A stretch of 64,000 nucleotides of DNA from Streptomyces filipinensis (GTDB lineage Bacteria; Actinomycetota; Actinomycetes; Streptomycetales; Streptomycetaceae): assembly GCF_014649495.1 (NCBI RefSeq), contig NZ_BMTD01000022.1, forward strand, positions 62,001 to 126,000. The letters run 5' to 3'. This document shows, one piece after another, positions 1 through 8,714 of this stretch. Within the stretch, counting starts at the first letter, position 1, and each line of letters opens with the position of its first letter. A model generated the notes under the pieces. That model ran no database searches. It was not told the origin of the DNA and saw only the letters and a program-made list of their open reading frames with translations. Position numbers and translations under genes: made by a program.

Positions 1-345
1 GGGCCGTGCGTGCACGTACTTGCTGGGCCGGGCCTTGATGTCGCGGCGGCTGAGCTGGTACGCGGAGGTGGCGTGGGCGACCACGGCCACGACCAGGACG
101 ATCCGGATGAGCCAGAGCGTCCACTCGTAGTGCATGAAGGGTTCGCCGACGGTGCGCAGCCAGTGGGCGTAGTGGTTGAACTCGCCCGCCCCGAAGTAGA
201 TCTTCAGGTTCCCGATCATGTGCGCCACCAGGTACAGCAGCATGATCAGGCCGCTGACGGCCATCACCGTCTTCTTGCCGACGGTGGAGTCCCACATCGT
301 GCGCGCCATGGACGGCCGTCGGTCCGTCCGCGTTGCCAGAGCCAT
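1..345 (-). CDS. sdhC: Succinate dehydrogenase cytochrome b subunit, 5' part (runs off the window)
   Basis: Reading leftward from an ATG at 343-345 gives 115 in-frame codons that stay open to the window edge, so the C-terminus is missing. The product is a heme b membrane anchor that passes electrons from the SdhA/SdhB flavoprotein and iron-sulfur subunits to menaquinone. Two membrane segments are visible, about residues 26-44 and 75-93, with histidines in VAHMIGNL (His42) and VAHATSAYQL (His91) of the kind that ligate heme in b558-type SdhC proteins. No strong ribosome site precedes this ATG. The divergent LysR gene suggests local regulation. The sdhA and sdhB genes would be expected beyond the left edge. 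Confidence 0.85.
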   Translation of the reverse strand, partial: MALATRTDRRPSMARTMWDSTVGKKTVMAVSGLIMLLYLVAHMIGNLKIYFGAGEFNHYAHWLRTVGEPFMHYEWTLWLIRIVLVVAVVAHATSAYQLSRRDIKARPSKYVHARP

Positions 346-399
346 GGAACAGCACGCTAGGGGCGAGTGGCCCGATCGGTCCAAGACATGGTCCAGCTC

Positions 400-414
400 G
401 TTTCCATAGGAAAC
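400..414. promoter_or_regulatory. Candidate LysR operator between sdhC and the LysR gene
   Basis: A perfect 6-bp inverted repeat (GTTTCC, spacer ATA, GGAAAC) lies 15 bases before the LysR start codon and 55 bases from the sdhC start. Its core from 401 to 413 fits the T-N11-A dyad typical of LysR-family binding sites. The position suits autoregulation together with control of the divergent sdh genes. No binding evidence is available here. Confidence 0.45.
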
Positions 415-429
415 ATCTATCATGGCTGT

Positions 430-1314
430 ATGCAGTTCCAGCAGCTCCAGTACTTCGTGGCCGTCGCCGAGACCCGGCACTTCACCCGCGCCGCCGAGCT
501 GGTGCACGTCGCCCAGCCGTCGCTGTCGCAGCAGATCAAGGCGCTGGAGCGGGAGTTGGGCGCGGATCTGTTCCTGCGCGCACGGGGCAACATCACGCTC
601 ACCGACGCCGGCGAGGCGCTGCTGCCGCTGGCCCGGCGGATCCTCGCCGACGCCGACACGGCCCGGTACGAGGTGCAGGAGCTGGTGCAGCTGCGGCGGG
701 GCCGGGTACGGCTCGGCGCGACGCCGAGCCTGTGCACCGGCCTGCTGCCGGATGTGCTGCGCGCCTTCCACGACCGCTATCCCGGCATTCAGCTGCTGGT
801 CGAGGAGGGCGGCTCGCACGACCTGGTGCGGGAGCTGGCGCGCGGTGCCCTCGACCTCGCGTTGGTCGTGCTGCCGCTGCCCACGCCGGCGCCCGCGCTG
901 TCCACGGTGGAGCTGCTGCGGGAGGAACTGGTCGTGGTGTCCTCGGCCGAGGCACCGGCGCCCGGGCGGGGTGGCCGGGCGGTGGACATCGCCGATCTGG
1001 AGGGCGCGCGGCTGGTGATGTTCCGGCACGGGTACGACCTGCGGGAGCTGACCGTGGCGGCGTGCCGCTCCGCGGGGTTCGAGCCGGAGTTCGCCGTGGA
1101 GGGGGGCGAGATGGACGCGGTGCTGGGGTTCGTGCGGGCCGGGCTGGGGGTGGCCGTGGTGCCGCGGATGGTCGCCACCCGGGCCGGGCTGGGACTCCGG
1201 GTGACGCCGCTGGCCCGTCCCGGGCTGCAGCGGACGATCGCGCTGGCCCACCGCAGCGATGTGGCTCCGCCACGAGCCGCCAGGGAGTTGCAGCGGATGC
1301 TGCTGGAACGCTGA
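430..1314 (+). CDS. LysR-family transcriptional regulator
   Basis: A 294-residue LysR-type regulator. The N-terminal winged helix-turn-helix (about residues 1-60) has the family pattern FTRAAELVHVAQPSLSQQI, followed by an effector-binding domain from about residue 90 to the end. The ATG at 430 was chosen because it gives the usual LysR N-terminus (MQFQQLQYF); an in-frame start at 367 would add 21 atypical residues. The gene is divergent from a succinate dehydrogenase gene with an inverted repeat between them, so control of the sdh operon is the simplest inference. The effector is unknown. Confidence 0.88.
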   Translation: MQFQQLQYFVAVAETRHFTRAAELVHVAQPSLSQQIKALERELGADLFLRARGNITLTDAGEALLPLARRILADADTARYEVQELVQLRRGRVRLGATPSLCTGLLPDVLRAFHDRYPGIQLLVEEGGSHDLVRELARGALDLALVVLPLPTPAPALSTVELLREELVVVSSAEAPAPGRGGRAVDIADLEGARLVMFRHGYDLRELTVAACRSAGFEPEFAVEGGEMDAVLGFVRAGLGVAVVPRMVATRAGLGLRVTPLARPGLQRTIALAHRSDVAPPRAARELQRMLLER

Positions 1315-1378
1315 AGCCGCCTCCCGCAGAGGCCGATCGGCTCTACAGTGGCGCGGCGGGCACGGGAGGGGGAATCCG

Positions 1379-4183
1379 ATGCCGGGAGTACGGGTGTTGG
1401 TCGTACGGCGCGTCCGGATACTGGGGGCGCTGCTGGCCGTCGGGGCTGCCGTGGTGTGCCTGGTGGGGGCGTTCCGGCAGTGGACCGACGGCCTGCAGGC
1501 GCAGGGCCTGACGTATGAGCGGCTCACGGAGAAGCACGTCATCAAGGACACGCAGCTCATCGAGGGACCGGACGACGTCGCCCGCTCCCGGCCCGGCCAG
1601 GGCAGCAGCGGGGAGATCGCCGTGCGCATCCGGCGTGGACGCGCCGGCGGCTGGGAGCTCAGCACCGTCTACCGGCTGCGGTTGCGGGCCTCCGACCCGC
1701 TCACGGAGCGGCTGCGGAAGTCCCCTCCCGGCATCGCCACCGTGGTCGACGTGCTGCCCGGCGGCTTCGAGACGAGCCACAACTCCAAGCTGTTCAGCGG
1801 GTCGGGCAACGGACACCCCCTGTGGTGCACGGTGACCCAACGGCCCGGCAGCGCCTGGGTGACGGTCAGCGCCGAACGCACCGAGGCCCGCAGCGGACCG
1901 GCGGAGGACGTGTTTCTCGTGCTCGCCCTCAGCTCTCCGATGACGGACGCCGACGGCCACAAGGTGTCCTGGCCGGGCGGTTCCTGGTCCTGGAGTCTGC
2001 GCACGCCTGCCGGTTGGGCCGTACGGGTGCTGGGCCGCCCGGACGAACAGACCGACCACTCGGTCGTGTTCCGGGACGTCACCACCGCGGGAACCGGCGT
2101 CATCCTCTCCGGGAGCACGGATGCCGATCCCGCGGCTCCACCCGGTGCGGATCCCTTCGGACCCGTGCCGGCGGACGGCAAGGCCCTGATCACAGCGGCG
2201 GCGCTGCTCACAGCGGCCGTCGCCACCCTGTACGGCGGTGCCCGGGCGTCCACGGGCCCCGCCCGAGGGCGTGCACTGCTGTGGACCGCCGGCCTCACCC
2301 TCCTGCCGCTCTGCGGAACGGTGCTGGCCCTGGTGTTCTGGTTCTCCTCCACCGGTCTGTGGACGGGCCCCTACTGGTTGCGTGCCGCCCGTCAGTACAG
2401 CACCACCGCCATGATGTACGACGGTCCGCCCGGTCAGATGCTGCTTCAGGGCGCTCTCCTCGCCCTCGGCCTGTTCACCCTGCCGCTGCTCGTCGCGTAC
2501 GCCCTGTACGGTCCGCGGCGGCCGGGTGCGCCGATGCTACGGCCGCCGCTGCTGCTGGCCCTGCCGGCGGCGGCCCTTCCGCTGACGAGCGTGGTGACGG
2601 GCGGCAGCCGGTGGGTGCGGCCCGGACTGGTCGCTCTGGGCGCCGCCTCGGCGGTGGCGGCACTCGTCCATCTCGCGCTCCGGGTGTGGCCCGGGAGCCC
2701 ACTGCGCCGCTGGGCCGGTCCGGCGGCCGTCGTCACCGGGGCGACGGCCGCGGCCGCCGTGTGCCTGCAGTCCCTGCCGGCGTCGCTCGTCCTCAACACC
2801 ACGCGGTCCTACGACTCGGCCGTGCTGTATTCCTTCGGCGCCATCCTGGGCTCCGGTCCCCTGACCTACCTGCTGCTCGTACCCTCGGCCGGTCTGCTCG
2901 TGCTGCTCCTGCACATGTTCGTCCCTCCTGTCGCCCGGCTGCCGCGGGGCGCGCTCATCGGCTCGGTGCCGCTGCTGATCACGGTCCTGCTGCCGTGGTG
3001 GGTGACGCGTCCCGACGGCATGCCCTACGGCGCGGGCCTCTTCCCCGCCATCCTCAGCCGGCTCACGGGCGGGGCACCGGGCGCCGACGTCACGCTCGGG
3101 GTCCGCGTCCTGGCCCCGGCCCTGCAGCTGAGCTGGCTGGTCGCCACCGTCGCCCTGATCGCCCATATGAGCAACTGCGGCCGACGAGCGGGCCGTTGGG
3201 CACCCTCCGCGCGGGCCTCGGGCGCCGCCCTGCTGCTCCTCGCGGCCGCCGCGCCGGTCGTCGGCGACCCCGAGAGCCAGCTCCCGCACGCCACCACGGC
3301 TGGTGCGCTGCTCGCCGCCTGGGGCGGTACCCGGCTCCTGCTGCCCGAGAGCCGCCGCGCCCGGGCCGAGCGGCTGCACGCCCTCTCCGGTGCCGCACAC
3401 ACGCGCCTGACGCACTCCCTCGCCCGGTCCCTGCTCTACGCCGAGGGCAGGCACCGGTTTCTCACCGCGTCCCGGGGAACGCTCGCGGACGCCAGTGTGC
3501 GGCCCGAGGACTGGGAGCGGACCTGGCGGAGCCTGCGCGATCCGACGGAGGCCGACGCGGCCCGCGAGACGGCCCGGCTGCGCTCGGTGGCGCTGGGCGG
3601 GTCGGGCGGCTGGCCGGCCTGGTCGAACGGCGTTGCCGCGGCTGTCGCGTCCGCGGTGCTCACGCTGCCGTGGACCGCCTGGCCCGCCTGGCAGGGGCGC
3701 GGCTACAGCGGTCTGCTGGAGGTGGTGACCGTCGCCGGCGGCACGACGTGCGTGTGGCTGGCCCACGGGTTCGTCTACGGCTACCTGTACCCGTGGATCC
3801 GCGGCAGCGGGCCGGTGGCCAAGGCGGGCCGGCTGTGGGCCGCCATGGCCCCGGTCCAACTGCTGCTGCTGTGGCCGCGGCTGCGGCTGCCGCTCGACCA
3901 GGCGGTACTGACCGTCTTCCTGCTGCTCGCCCAGACCGCTGTGCTCGCGCTCGGGCTCGGGCTGTACTGGGAGGTCCGCCTGGTGCACCGGGCGGACCTG
4001 CTGTGGGGGCACGTCCGCAACTTCCGCCGGCTCTCCTCGCTGGCCGCGCCGGTCAGCACGGTCCTGGTCGCCGCTGTCACGGCGGCCGTGACCGTACTCG
4101 CGACCGCCTGGGCGGACCAGCTGACGACCCCCCAGACGCCGCCTCGTCCGGCCCCGTCGGCGACCGCCACCGCGCAGCCCTGA
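1379..4183 (+). CDS. Large polytopic membrane protein of unknown function (DUF6185-like)
   Basis: 934 residues from an ATG preceded by a purine-rich ribosome site (GGGAGGGGGA). One N-terminal membrane helix (about residues 9-29) is followed by a soluble stretch to about residue 260, probably outside the cell, and then by many hydrophobic segments with short loops. A charged section around residues 660-750 probably lies in the cytoplasm. The last 30 residues are rich in Pro, Thr and Ala. No catalytic motif was recognised. The overall form resembles what is annotated as DUF6185 in Streptomyces, but that match is from memory. Its 3' end faces the 3' end of rmdA with only 7 bases between the stop codons. 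Confidence 0.6.
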   Translation: MPGVRVLVVRRVRILGALLAVGAAVVCLVGAFRQWTDGLQAQGLTYERLTEKHVIKDTQLIEGPDDVARSRPGQGSSGEIAVRIRRGRAGGWELSTVYRLRLRASDPLTERLRKSPPGIATVVDVLPGGFETSHNSKLFSGSGNGHPLWCTVTQRPGSAWVTVSAERTEARSGPAEDVFLVLALSSPMTDADGHKVSWPGGSWSWSLRTPAGWAVRVLGRPDEQTDHSVVFRDVTTAGTGVILSGSTDADPAAPPGADPFGPVPADGKALITAAALLTAAVATLYGGARASTGPARGRALLWTAGLTLLPLCGTVLALVFWFSSTGLWTGPYWLRAARQYSTTAMMYDGPPGQMLLQGALLALGLFTLPLLVAYALYGPRRPGAPMLRPPLLLALPAAALPLTSVVTGGSRWVRPGLVALGAASAVAALVHLALRVWPGSPLRRWAGPAAVVTGATAAAAVCLQSLPASLVLNTTRSYDSAVLYSFGAILGSGPLTYLLLVPSAGLLVLLLHMFVPPVARLPRGALIGSVPLLITVLLPWWVTRPDGMPYGAGLFPAILSRLTGGAPGADVTLGVRVLAPALQLSWLVATVALIAHMSNCGRRAGRWAPSARASGAALLLLAAAAPVVGDPESQLPHATTAGALLAAWGGTRLLLPESRRARAERLHALSGAAHTRLTHSLARSLLYAEGRHRFLTASRGTLADASVRPEDWERTWRSLRDPTEADAARETARLRSVALGGSGGWPAWSNGVAAAVASAVLTLPWTAWPAWQGRGYSGLLEVVTVAGGTTCVWLAHGFVYGYLYPWIRGSGPVAKAGRLWAAMAPVQLLLLWPRLRLPLDQAVLTVFLLLAQTAVLALGLGLYWEVRLVHRADLLWGHVRNFRRLSSLAAPVSTVLVAAVTAAVTVLATAWADQLTTPQTPPRPAPSATATAQP

Positions 4184-4190
4184 GACCCGT

Positions 4191-6335
4191 TCAGCCCGTG
4201 GCGTCCACCAGGGCCAGGTCGTGGAGCCGCTCCGGTGGGCCCGGGCGGGCGTAGTACCAGCCCTGGGCCGTGTCGCAGCCCAGTATCCGGAGTTGTTCGG
4301 CCTGGGCGCCGGTCTCCACGCCCTCGACCGTCACCGCGAGGTCGAGGCTGTGGGCGAGGGAGACGATGCCCTCGACGATCTTCAGATCGACGGGGTCGGC
4401 GGGGAACTGCTGCATGCCCCGGGTGAAGGAGCGGTCCAGCTTGAGGATGCGCACCGGCAGGCGGCGCAGGTTGGCCAGGTTGGAGTAGCCGGTGCCGAAG
4501 TCGTCCAGGGCGATGTCGACGCCCATCTCGGCGAACCTGTGCAGGGGTTTGAGCAGATCGTCGTCGGCGCCGATGAGCGCGGACTCGGTGACCTCCAGGC
4601 ACAGGGCGTCCGGGGCCACGCCCGCCCGCTCCAGGATGTCGACGGTGTCCTGGACCAGGCCCGGATGGCTGAGCTGGCAGGGCGACAGGTTGACGTTGAT
4701 GCGCAGGGGCCCGGCGGCGGCGTCCTCACCGTGGCGTTCTCGCCAGGCGCGGGCCTGGCGGATGGATTCCTCCAGCACCCAGCGGCCGAGCGGGACGATC
4801 AGGCCGGTGTGCTCGGCGAGCGGGATGAAACGGTCGGGGCCGAGCACGCCGTGCTGCGGGTGCAGCCAGCGCACCAGGGCTTCGGCGCCGCGCACACTGC
4901 CGTCGCCGAGATGCACCAGCGGCTGGTACTCGATGAAGAACTCGCCGCGTTCCAGCGCCGTCGGCAGGGCCGTGGTCAGGCCGTGGCGGGTGATGGCGCG
5001 GGCATCGGCCTCGGGGTCGGCGAGTTCGGAGCGGTTGCCGCCCGCCGACTTGGCCCGGTACATGGTGATGTCCGCGCTGCGCAGCACCTCTGCGGCGGTG
5101 CGTTCACCTGCCGGGCCCTCGACGATGCCGAGGCTGCCGCGCACCATCAGGTCCCGGCCGTCGATGCTGATCGGGGTGATCAGTGCGTTCATGATGCGCT
5201 CGGCCAGTTCGTCCACCTTGCGCGCGGTGCCGGGGCCGGTGGTCAGGGCCACGAACTCGTCGCCGCCGAGCCGCGCGACCATCTCACCGGGCGCGGTCGC
5301 GCAGGACTGCAGCCGGTCGGCGACCTCCACCAGCAGCCGGTCGCCGGCCGCGTGGCCGAGGCTGTCGTTGACGGTCTTGAAGCCGTCCAGGTCGAGGTAG
5401 CACAGGCCGAAGCGCTGGCCCTCGCCCGCGTTCAGCACCTTCTCCAGGCGTTCGAAGAACAGCGTGCGGTTGGGCAGGCCGGTGAGCGCGTCGTGCGTCG
5501 CCTCGTAGCGCAGCCGGAGGTTGAGCAGCCGGCGCTCGGTGGTGTCCTCCATGAGGGCGAGCTGGTACTGGGGGCTGCCGTCGGCGTCCCGCAGCAGGGA
5601 GACGGTCAGATTGGTCCACAGGACCGTGCCGTCGGGCCGGTTGAAGGCCTTTTCGAGGTGGTAGTGCTCGCGCTCGCCGCGGACGAGTTCGTCGTAGAGC
5701 TTCCAGGTCTGCGGCGCGTCCTCGGGGTGCACCCAGTCCTGGACGCGGCGGCCGCGCAGGGTCTGCTCGGAGAGGCCGAACATGCGCAGCAGCGCCTGGT
5801 TGGCCTGGAGGACATGGCCGTCGAGGTCGGCGATGCCGACCCCTATGGCCGCGCCCTCGAAGACCGCGCGGAAGCGGGCCTCGCTGGCGTGCAGCGCCTG
5901 CGCGACCACGCCCTGGGCCCGCAGCGCGGCCTGGGCGATGGACTCCTGCTCGGCGAGGGTGCGCCGACGCAGCGCCTCGGCGTATCCGGCGGCCATCGCG
6001 TGCTGCAGCCGTGAGCACCGTATGCGCGGCTCGTCCTGGGGGCCGTCGCCGGCGCAGTACAGCACCAGGTAGGCGTCGACACAGTCCAGGGTGCGGGCGA
6101 GCGCCTCGGGGTCGGTGCAGTGCGCGCCGACCAGCGCGGCGCCGACCGCCTTCGCACCGTCGGCGTCGAAGCCGTGCGCGCGCAGCAGCTCGCTCAACCG
6201 GCGTGCGAGCGGAAGGAGCCGTTGCTCGAACTCGGCACGGGTCAGCGACGTGGAGGTCACCGGGTAGACCGCCCGGCTCCAGATCGTCGTGAACCGGCGC
6301 AGTCTGTCCTCCGGCCCGTCCGGCTCGGCGCTCAC
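4191..6335 (-). CDS. rmdA: PAS-GGDEF-EAL cyclic di-GMP turnover protein, RmdA-like
   Basis: 714 residues from a GTG that overlaps the upstream methyltransferase stop codon (GTGA). After a helical N-terminal region come a PAS domain (about 145-270), a GGDEF domain (about 275-440, intact GGDEF at 355-359) and an EAL domain (about 455-705, with EALVRW, the DDFGTGYS-type loop, a KLDRSF lysine and VEGVET). Both catalytic domains keep their key motifs, so the protein could make or break down c-di-GMP. S. coelicolor RmdA has the same architecture and acts in development as a phosphodiesterase. No RxxD inhibitory site is seen just before GGDEF. Translational coupling to the DUF574 methyltransferase suggests a shared process. 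Confidence 0.88.
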   Translation of the reverse strand: MSAEPDGPEDRLRRFTTIWSRAVYPVTSTSLTRAEFEQRLLPLARRLSELLRAHGFDADGAKAVGAALVGAHCTDPEALARTLDCVDAYLVLYCAGDGPQDEPRIRCSRLQHAMAAGYAEALRRRTLAEQESIAQAALRAQGVVAQALHASEARFRAVFEGAAIGVGIADLDGHVLQANQALLRMFGLSEQTLRGRRVQDWVHPEDAPQTWKLYDELVRGEREHYHLEKAFNRPDGTVLWTNLTVSLLRDADGSPQYQLALMEDTTERRLLNLRLRYEATHDALTGLPNRTLFFERLEKVLNAGEGQRFGLCYLDLDGFKTVNDSLGHAAGDRLLVEVADRLQSCATAPGEMVARLGGDEFVALTTGPGTARKVDELAERIMNALITPISIDGRDLMVRGSLGIVEGPAGERTAAEVLRSADITMYRAKSAGGNRSELADPEADARAITRHGLTTALPTALERGEFFIEYQPLVHLGDGSVRGAEALVRWLHPQHGVLGPDRFIPLAEHTGLIVPLGRWVLEESIRQARAWRERHGEDAAAGPLRINVNLSPCQLSHPGLVQDTVDILERAGVAPDALCLEVTESALIGADDDLLKPLHRFAEMGVDIALDDFGTGYSNLANLRRLPVRILKLDRSFTRGMQQFPADPVDLKIVEGIVSLAHSLDLAVTVEGVETGAQAEQLRILGCDTAQGWYYARPGPPERLHDLALVDATG

Positions 6336-7144
6336 GCCGTGCGCCCCACGCCGGCGAATCCGGAGAAGGCGAACGGATCCTCGTCCTCCGGCGCCGACTC
6401 CGGCCGCCAGTGCGGCATCGGCACCAGTCCCGGTTCCACCATGTCGTACCCCTCGAAGAACCGCGCGATCTCGTCGCGCGAGCGCATGATCAGCGGGTTG
6501 CGAATGTCCTTGTATACGTCCACCGCGCCCTCGGCCCGCTCGGCGGGCACCGGGATTCCCTCGTACGAGGCATGGGTGAGGATCAGCAGGCTGCCGGGCG
6601 CGAGCGCGTCGCGCAGCTCGGCCACCGCACCGTAGGGGTCGTCCGCGTCTTCCACGAAGTGCAGTATGGCAACGAGAAGGAGCGCGACCGGACGGTTCAG
6701 GTCGATGAGCCGCTCCACCTCGGGACTGGACAGGATCTCCTTCGGCTTGCGCAGGTCCGCGGCGACCACGTCCGCGGCGTCGTTGCCCGCCAGGACGGCC
6801 TGGCTGTGCGCGACGGCGACCGGGTCGTGGTCGACGTAGACCACGCGGGCGCCCGGTACGGCCGCCTGGGCCACCTCGTGGGCGTTGCCGAAGGTCGGGA
6901 TGCCGGATCCGATGTCGAGGAACTGGGTGATGCCCTCGCCGGCCGCGAACCGCACGGCTCGGCGCATGAACGCCCGGTTGGCCTGCATGATCTTCGGCAG
7001 GCCCGGCATGAACTCCATCGCCTTGCGGGCCGCTTCCCGGTCCACCTCGAAGTTGTGCGAACCGCCCAGGTAGTAGTCGTAGATCCGCGAGACGCTCGGC
7101 ACCGAGATGTCGATGCTCCGGGGGGCCCAGGCGGGGCGCTCCAT
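6332..7144 (-). CDS. SAM-dependent methyltransferase, DUF574 (Methyltransf_19) family
   Basis: 270 residues. The N-terminal signature (SVSRIYDYYLGGSHNFEVD) and the SAM-binding loop FLDIGSGIPT are hallmarks of the DUF574 family, which is greatly expanded in Streptomyces and often sits beside signalling genes. The ATG at 7144 is preceded by a GGAG ribosome site. The stop codon overlaps the rmdA start by four bases, so the two genes are probably translated together. The substrate is unknown; members are usually annotated only as SAM-dependent methyltransferases. Confidence 0.85.
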   Translation of the reverse strand: MERPAWAPRSIDISVPSVSRIYDYYLGGSHNFEVDREAARKAMEFMPGLPKIMQANRAFMRRAVRFAAGEGITQFLDIGSGIPTFGNAHEVAQAAVPGARVVYVDHDPVAVAHSQAVLAGNDAADVVAADLRKPKEILSSPEVERLIDLNRPVALLLVAILHFVEDADDPYGAVAELRDALAPGSLLILTHASYEGIPVPAERAEGAVDVYKDIRNPLIMRSRDEIARFFEGYDMVEPGLVPMPHWRPESAPEDEDPFAFSGFAGVGRTA

Positions 7145-7476
7145 GTATCACTCCAAGGCGTAGGCGACAGGGACAGGCGATCCGGTGTTCGAGCAGAGGC
7201 TACTGATCGCCCGCCAAAGGAGCGACCCAAACCGGAAATTGACCGTCCGTTCCCGGTCACTGCCTGCGGGATCGCTGTCGCGTGTGCCGGGTTTGCCCGT
7301 CTTGCGAATGCGGGTCGCGAGGGGCCGGTCGGACCCACGCGGCGGAGCCGCGTATCGGCCGGCCCCGCACCCCTTCCGGGCGCGCGAAAGGGCCCGCCCC
7401 CTCCGTGCGGTGCGGAGGGGGCGGGCCGGCGGTGGCGCTCCGGGTCGGGCGGGGCGATCGACCCTGGGGAGGTGAT
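7145..7476. other. Intergenic region between lipoprotein and methyltransferase genes
   Basis: 332 bases without a convincing gene. It holds the terminator hairpin of the upstream lipoprotein gene (7391-7427) and, to its left, the less GC-rich leader and presumed promoter of the methyltransferase/rmdA pair. No promoter hexamers could be assigned with confidence. Confidence 0.6.
7391..7427 (-). terminator. Strong hairpin terminator after the repeat lipoprotein gene
   Basis: Perfect 15-bp arms (7391-7405 and 7413-7427) around a 7-base loop, 49 bases past the lipoprotein stop codon. There is no clear U-tract, which is common for streptomycete terminators. Confidence 0.8.
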
Positions 7477-8439
7477 CTAGTTGCCCGGCGCGCCGACCGG
7501 TTTGCCGTCGGGCGAGACGGCGTACCAGGTGCCGCCCACGCCCTGACCGTTGGTGTCCCCGGGTGCCTTGTCGCCGGAGAAGGTGTAGATCGGCCAGCAG
7601 TTGACGGTCATCTGCTTCACCCCGTCGGGGCGGGTGAAGCCCATCAGGCCCTTCTTCTTGACGCCCTTGGTGTCGTCGGGCTTGACCGGGGCGACGGCCG
7701 GCCACTTCTCCAGGCAGGCTCCGGTGCAGTTCGAGACGGACTTGGGCCAGGCCTTGTCCTTGAGGAAGCGGTAGACCGTCCTGCCGTTCTTGTCCACGAC
7801 GATGTCGCCGAGCTTGGCGTCCTTGCGCACGGACAGACCGGGCATGGAGGCGAGGGAGGCCTTCTTGCCGTCGGGCGCGAGCGCGAACCACTTGCCGCCC
7901 ACGCCCTGGCCGTTGACGTCACCGGCGTTGACGTCCTTGGCGTAGCGGTAGGCGGGCCAGCCGCCGATGGTGAGCTGCTTGCTGCCGTCGGCACGGGTGA
8001 CCTCGCCGAGCAGCGCCTTGTCGATGCCCGCGCCGGCGGTGGCGTCGTCGGCGGGCACCGGCGGCCAGGTGGTGGCGCAGTCGCCGGCGCAGTTCGACTT
8101 GGGCGGATTGGCGGTGTCCTTGTCGAACCGGTACAGGGTCAGACCGGAGCCGTCGGTCAGTACGTTGCCCAGGTCGGGGTTGGTGGCCACGGTCAGCTTG
8201 CCCGCGGGGGCGGCCGCGGTCGGGGAGCTGGAGGCCTGGTTGCCGTCGGCGCCGTAACCGTTGCCCGTGCCCGTGCCCGTGCCGGCGCCGTTGGTCGGGC
8301 TGCCCGCGGGCGCGGTGGCCCCCACGTTCTGGGCCGCCGATGCCGGGGTGGTGCTGTTGTCCTGACCGCACGCCGTCGTCAGCGTCAGCACCGAGGCGGC
8401 CGTGGCCACCAGTGCGGCGGTCCGCCAGGAGGTCTTCAT
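7477..8439 (-). CDS. Secreted-repeat lipoprotein (PF03640/COG4315-like)
   Basis: 320 residues. A lipoprotein signal (MKTSWRTAALVATAASVLTL, then TTAC) gives a lipidated N-terminal cysteine. A Ser/Thr/Gly-rich linker follows to about residue 90. The remainder contains repeated units with the pattern Leu-Tyr-Arg-Phe-x-Lys-Asp, a CAGDCATTWPPV-type cysteine pair, and a G-W/C-P-x-Y strand, arranged as two roughly 110-residue halves. This is the secreted repeat family PF03640, of unknown function; some relatives take part in extracellular electron or copper handling. The ATG at 8439 is chosen because the lipoprotein signal starts there. S. coelicolor has a similar lipoprotein beside rmdA (from memory). 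Confidence 0.8.
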   Translation of the reverse strand: MKTSWRTAALVATAASVLTLTTACGQDNSTTPASAAQNVGATAPAGSPTNGAGTGTGTGNGYGADGNQASSSPTAAAPAGKLTVATNPDLGNVLTDGSGLTLYRFDKDTANPPKSNCAGDCATTWPPVPADDATAGAGIDKALLGEVTRADGSKQLTIGGWPAYRYAKDVNAGDVNGQGVGGKWFALAPDGKKASLASMPGLSVRKDAKLGDIVVDKNGRTVYRFLKDKAWPKSVSNCTGACLEKWPAVAPVKPDDTKGVKKKGLMGFTRPDGVKQMTVNCWPIYTFSGDKAPGDTNGQGVGGTWYAVSPDGKPVGAPGN

Positions 8440-8714
8440 GTCCAACTCCCCATCATCGCCTGGATGTTGCAGCGCTCTGCCGCGTCGCCGCACAGCCATG
8501 GGTACGCACCGAGGGGGGCGGAGCGTTCAACGGGGAGGGGAAGTTCTCCGGGAAATCTTTCCGGATCCTGTGACACGCGCCGTCACGAGCGGCTCGCACA
8601 GACGTGCATATCGCACCACCGGCACAGTTCACCTGTTCAAACCATTGATCGCATCATGTCCCCCCTTAGGGGCAATCCCGGCGCACTACGGCGTACGACC
8701 GGGTTCGACACCCC

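Noticed and set aside
4191..7151. One 986-codon frame joining the region upstream of rmdA to rmdA
   Set aside because: The first 270 codons are an out-of-frame reading of the DUF574 methyltransferase; the GTG at 6335 overlapping its stop is the better start.
8569..8587. Crp-like site TGTGA...TCACG
   Set aside because: The half-sites are 9 bases apart instead of the 6 required by the Crp consensus.
8640..8714. tRNA-like GGGTTCGAC sequence
   Set aside because: No acceptor stem, anticodon arm or D-loop can be built around it.
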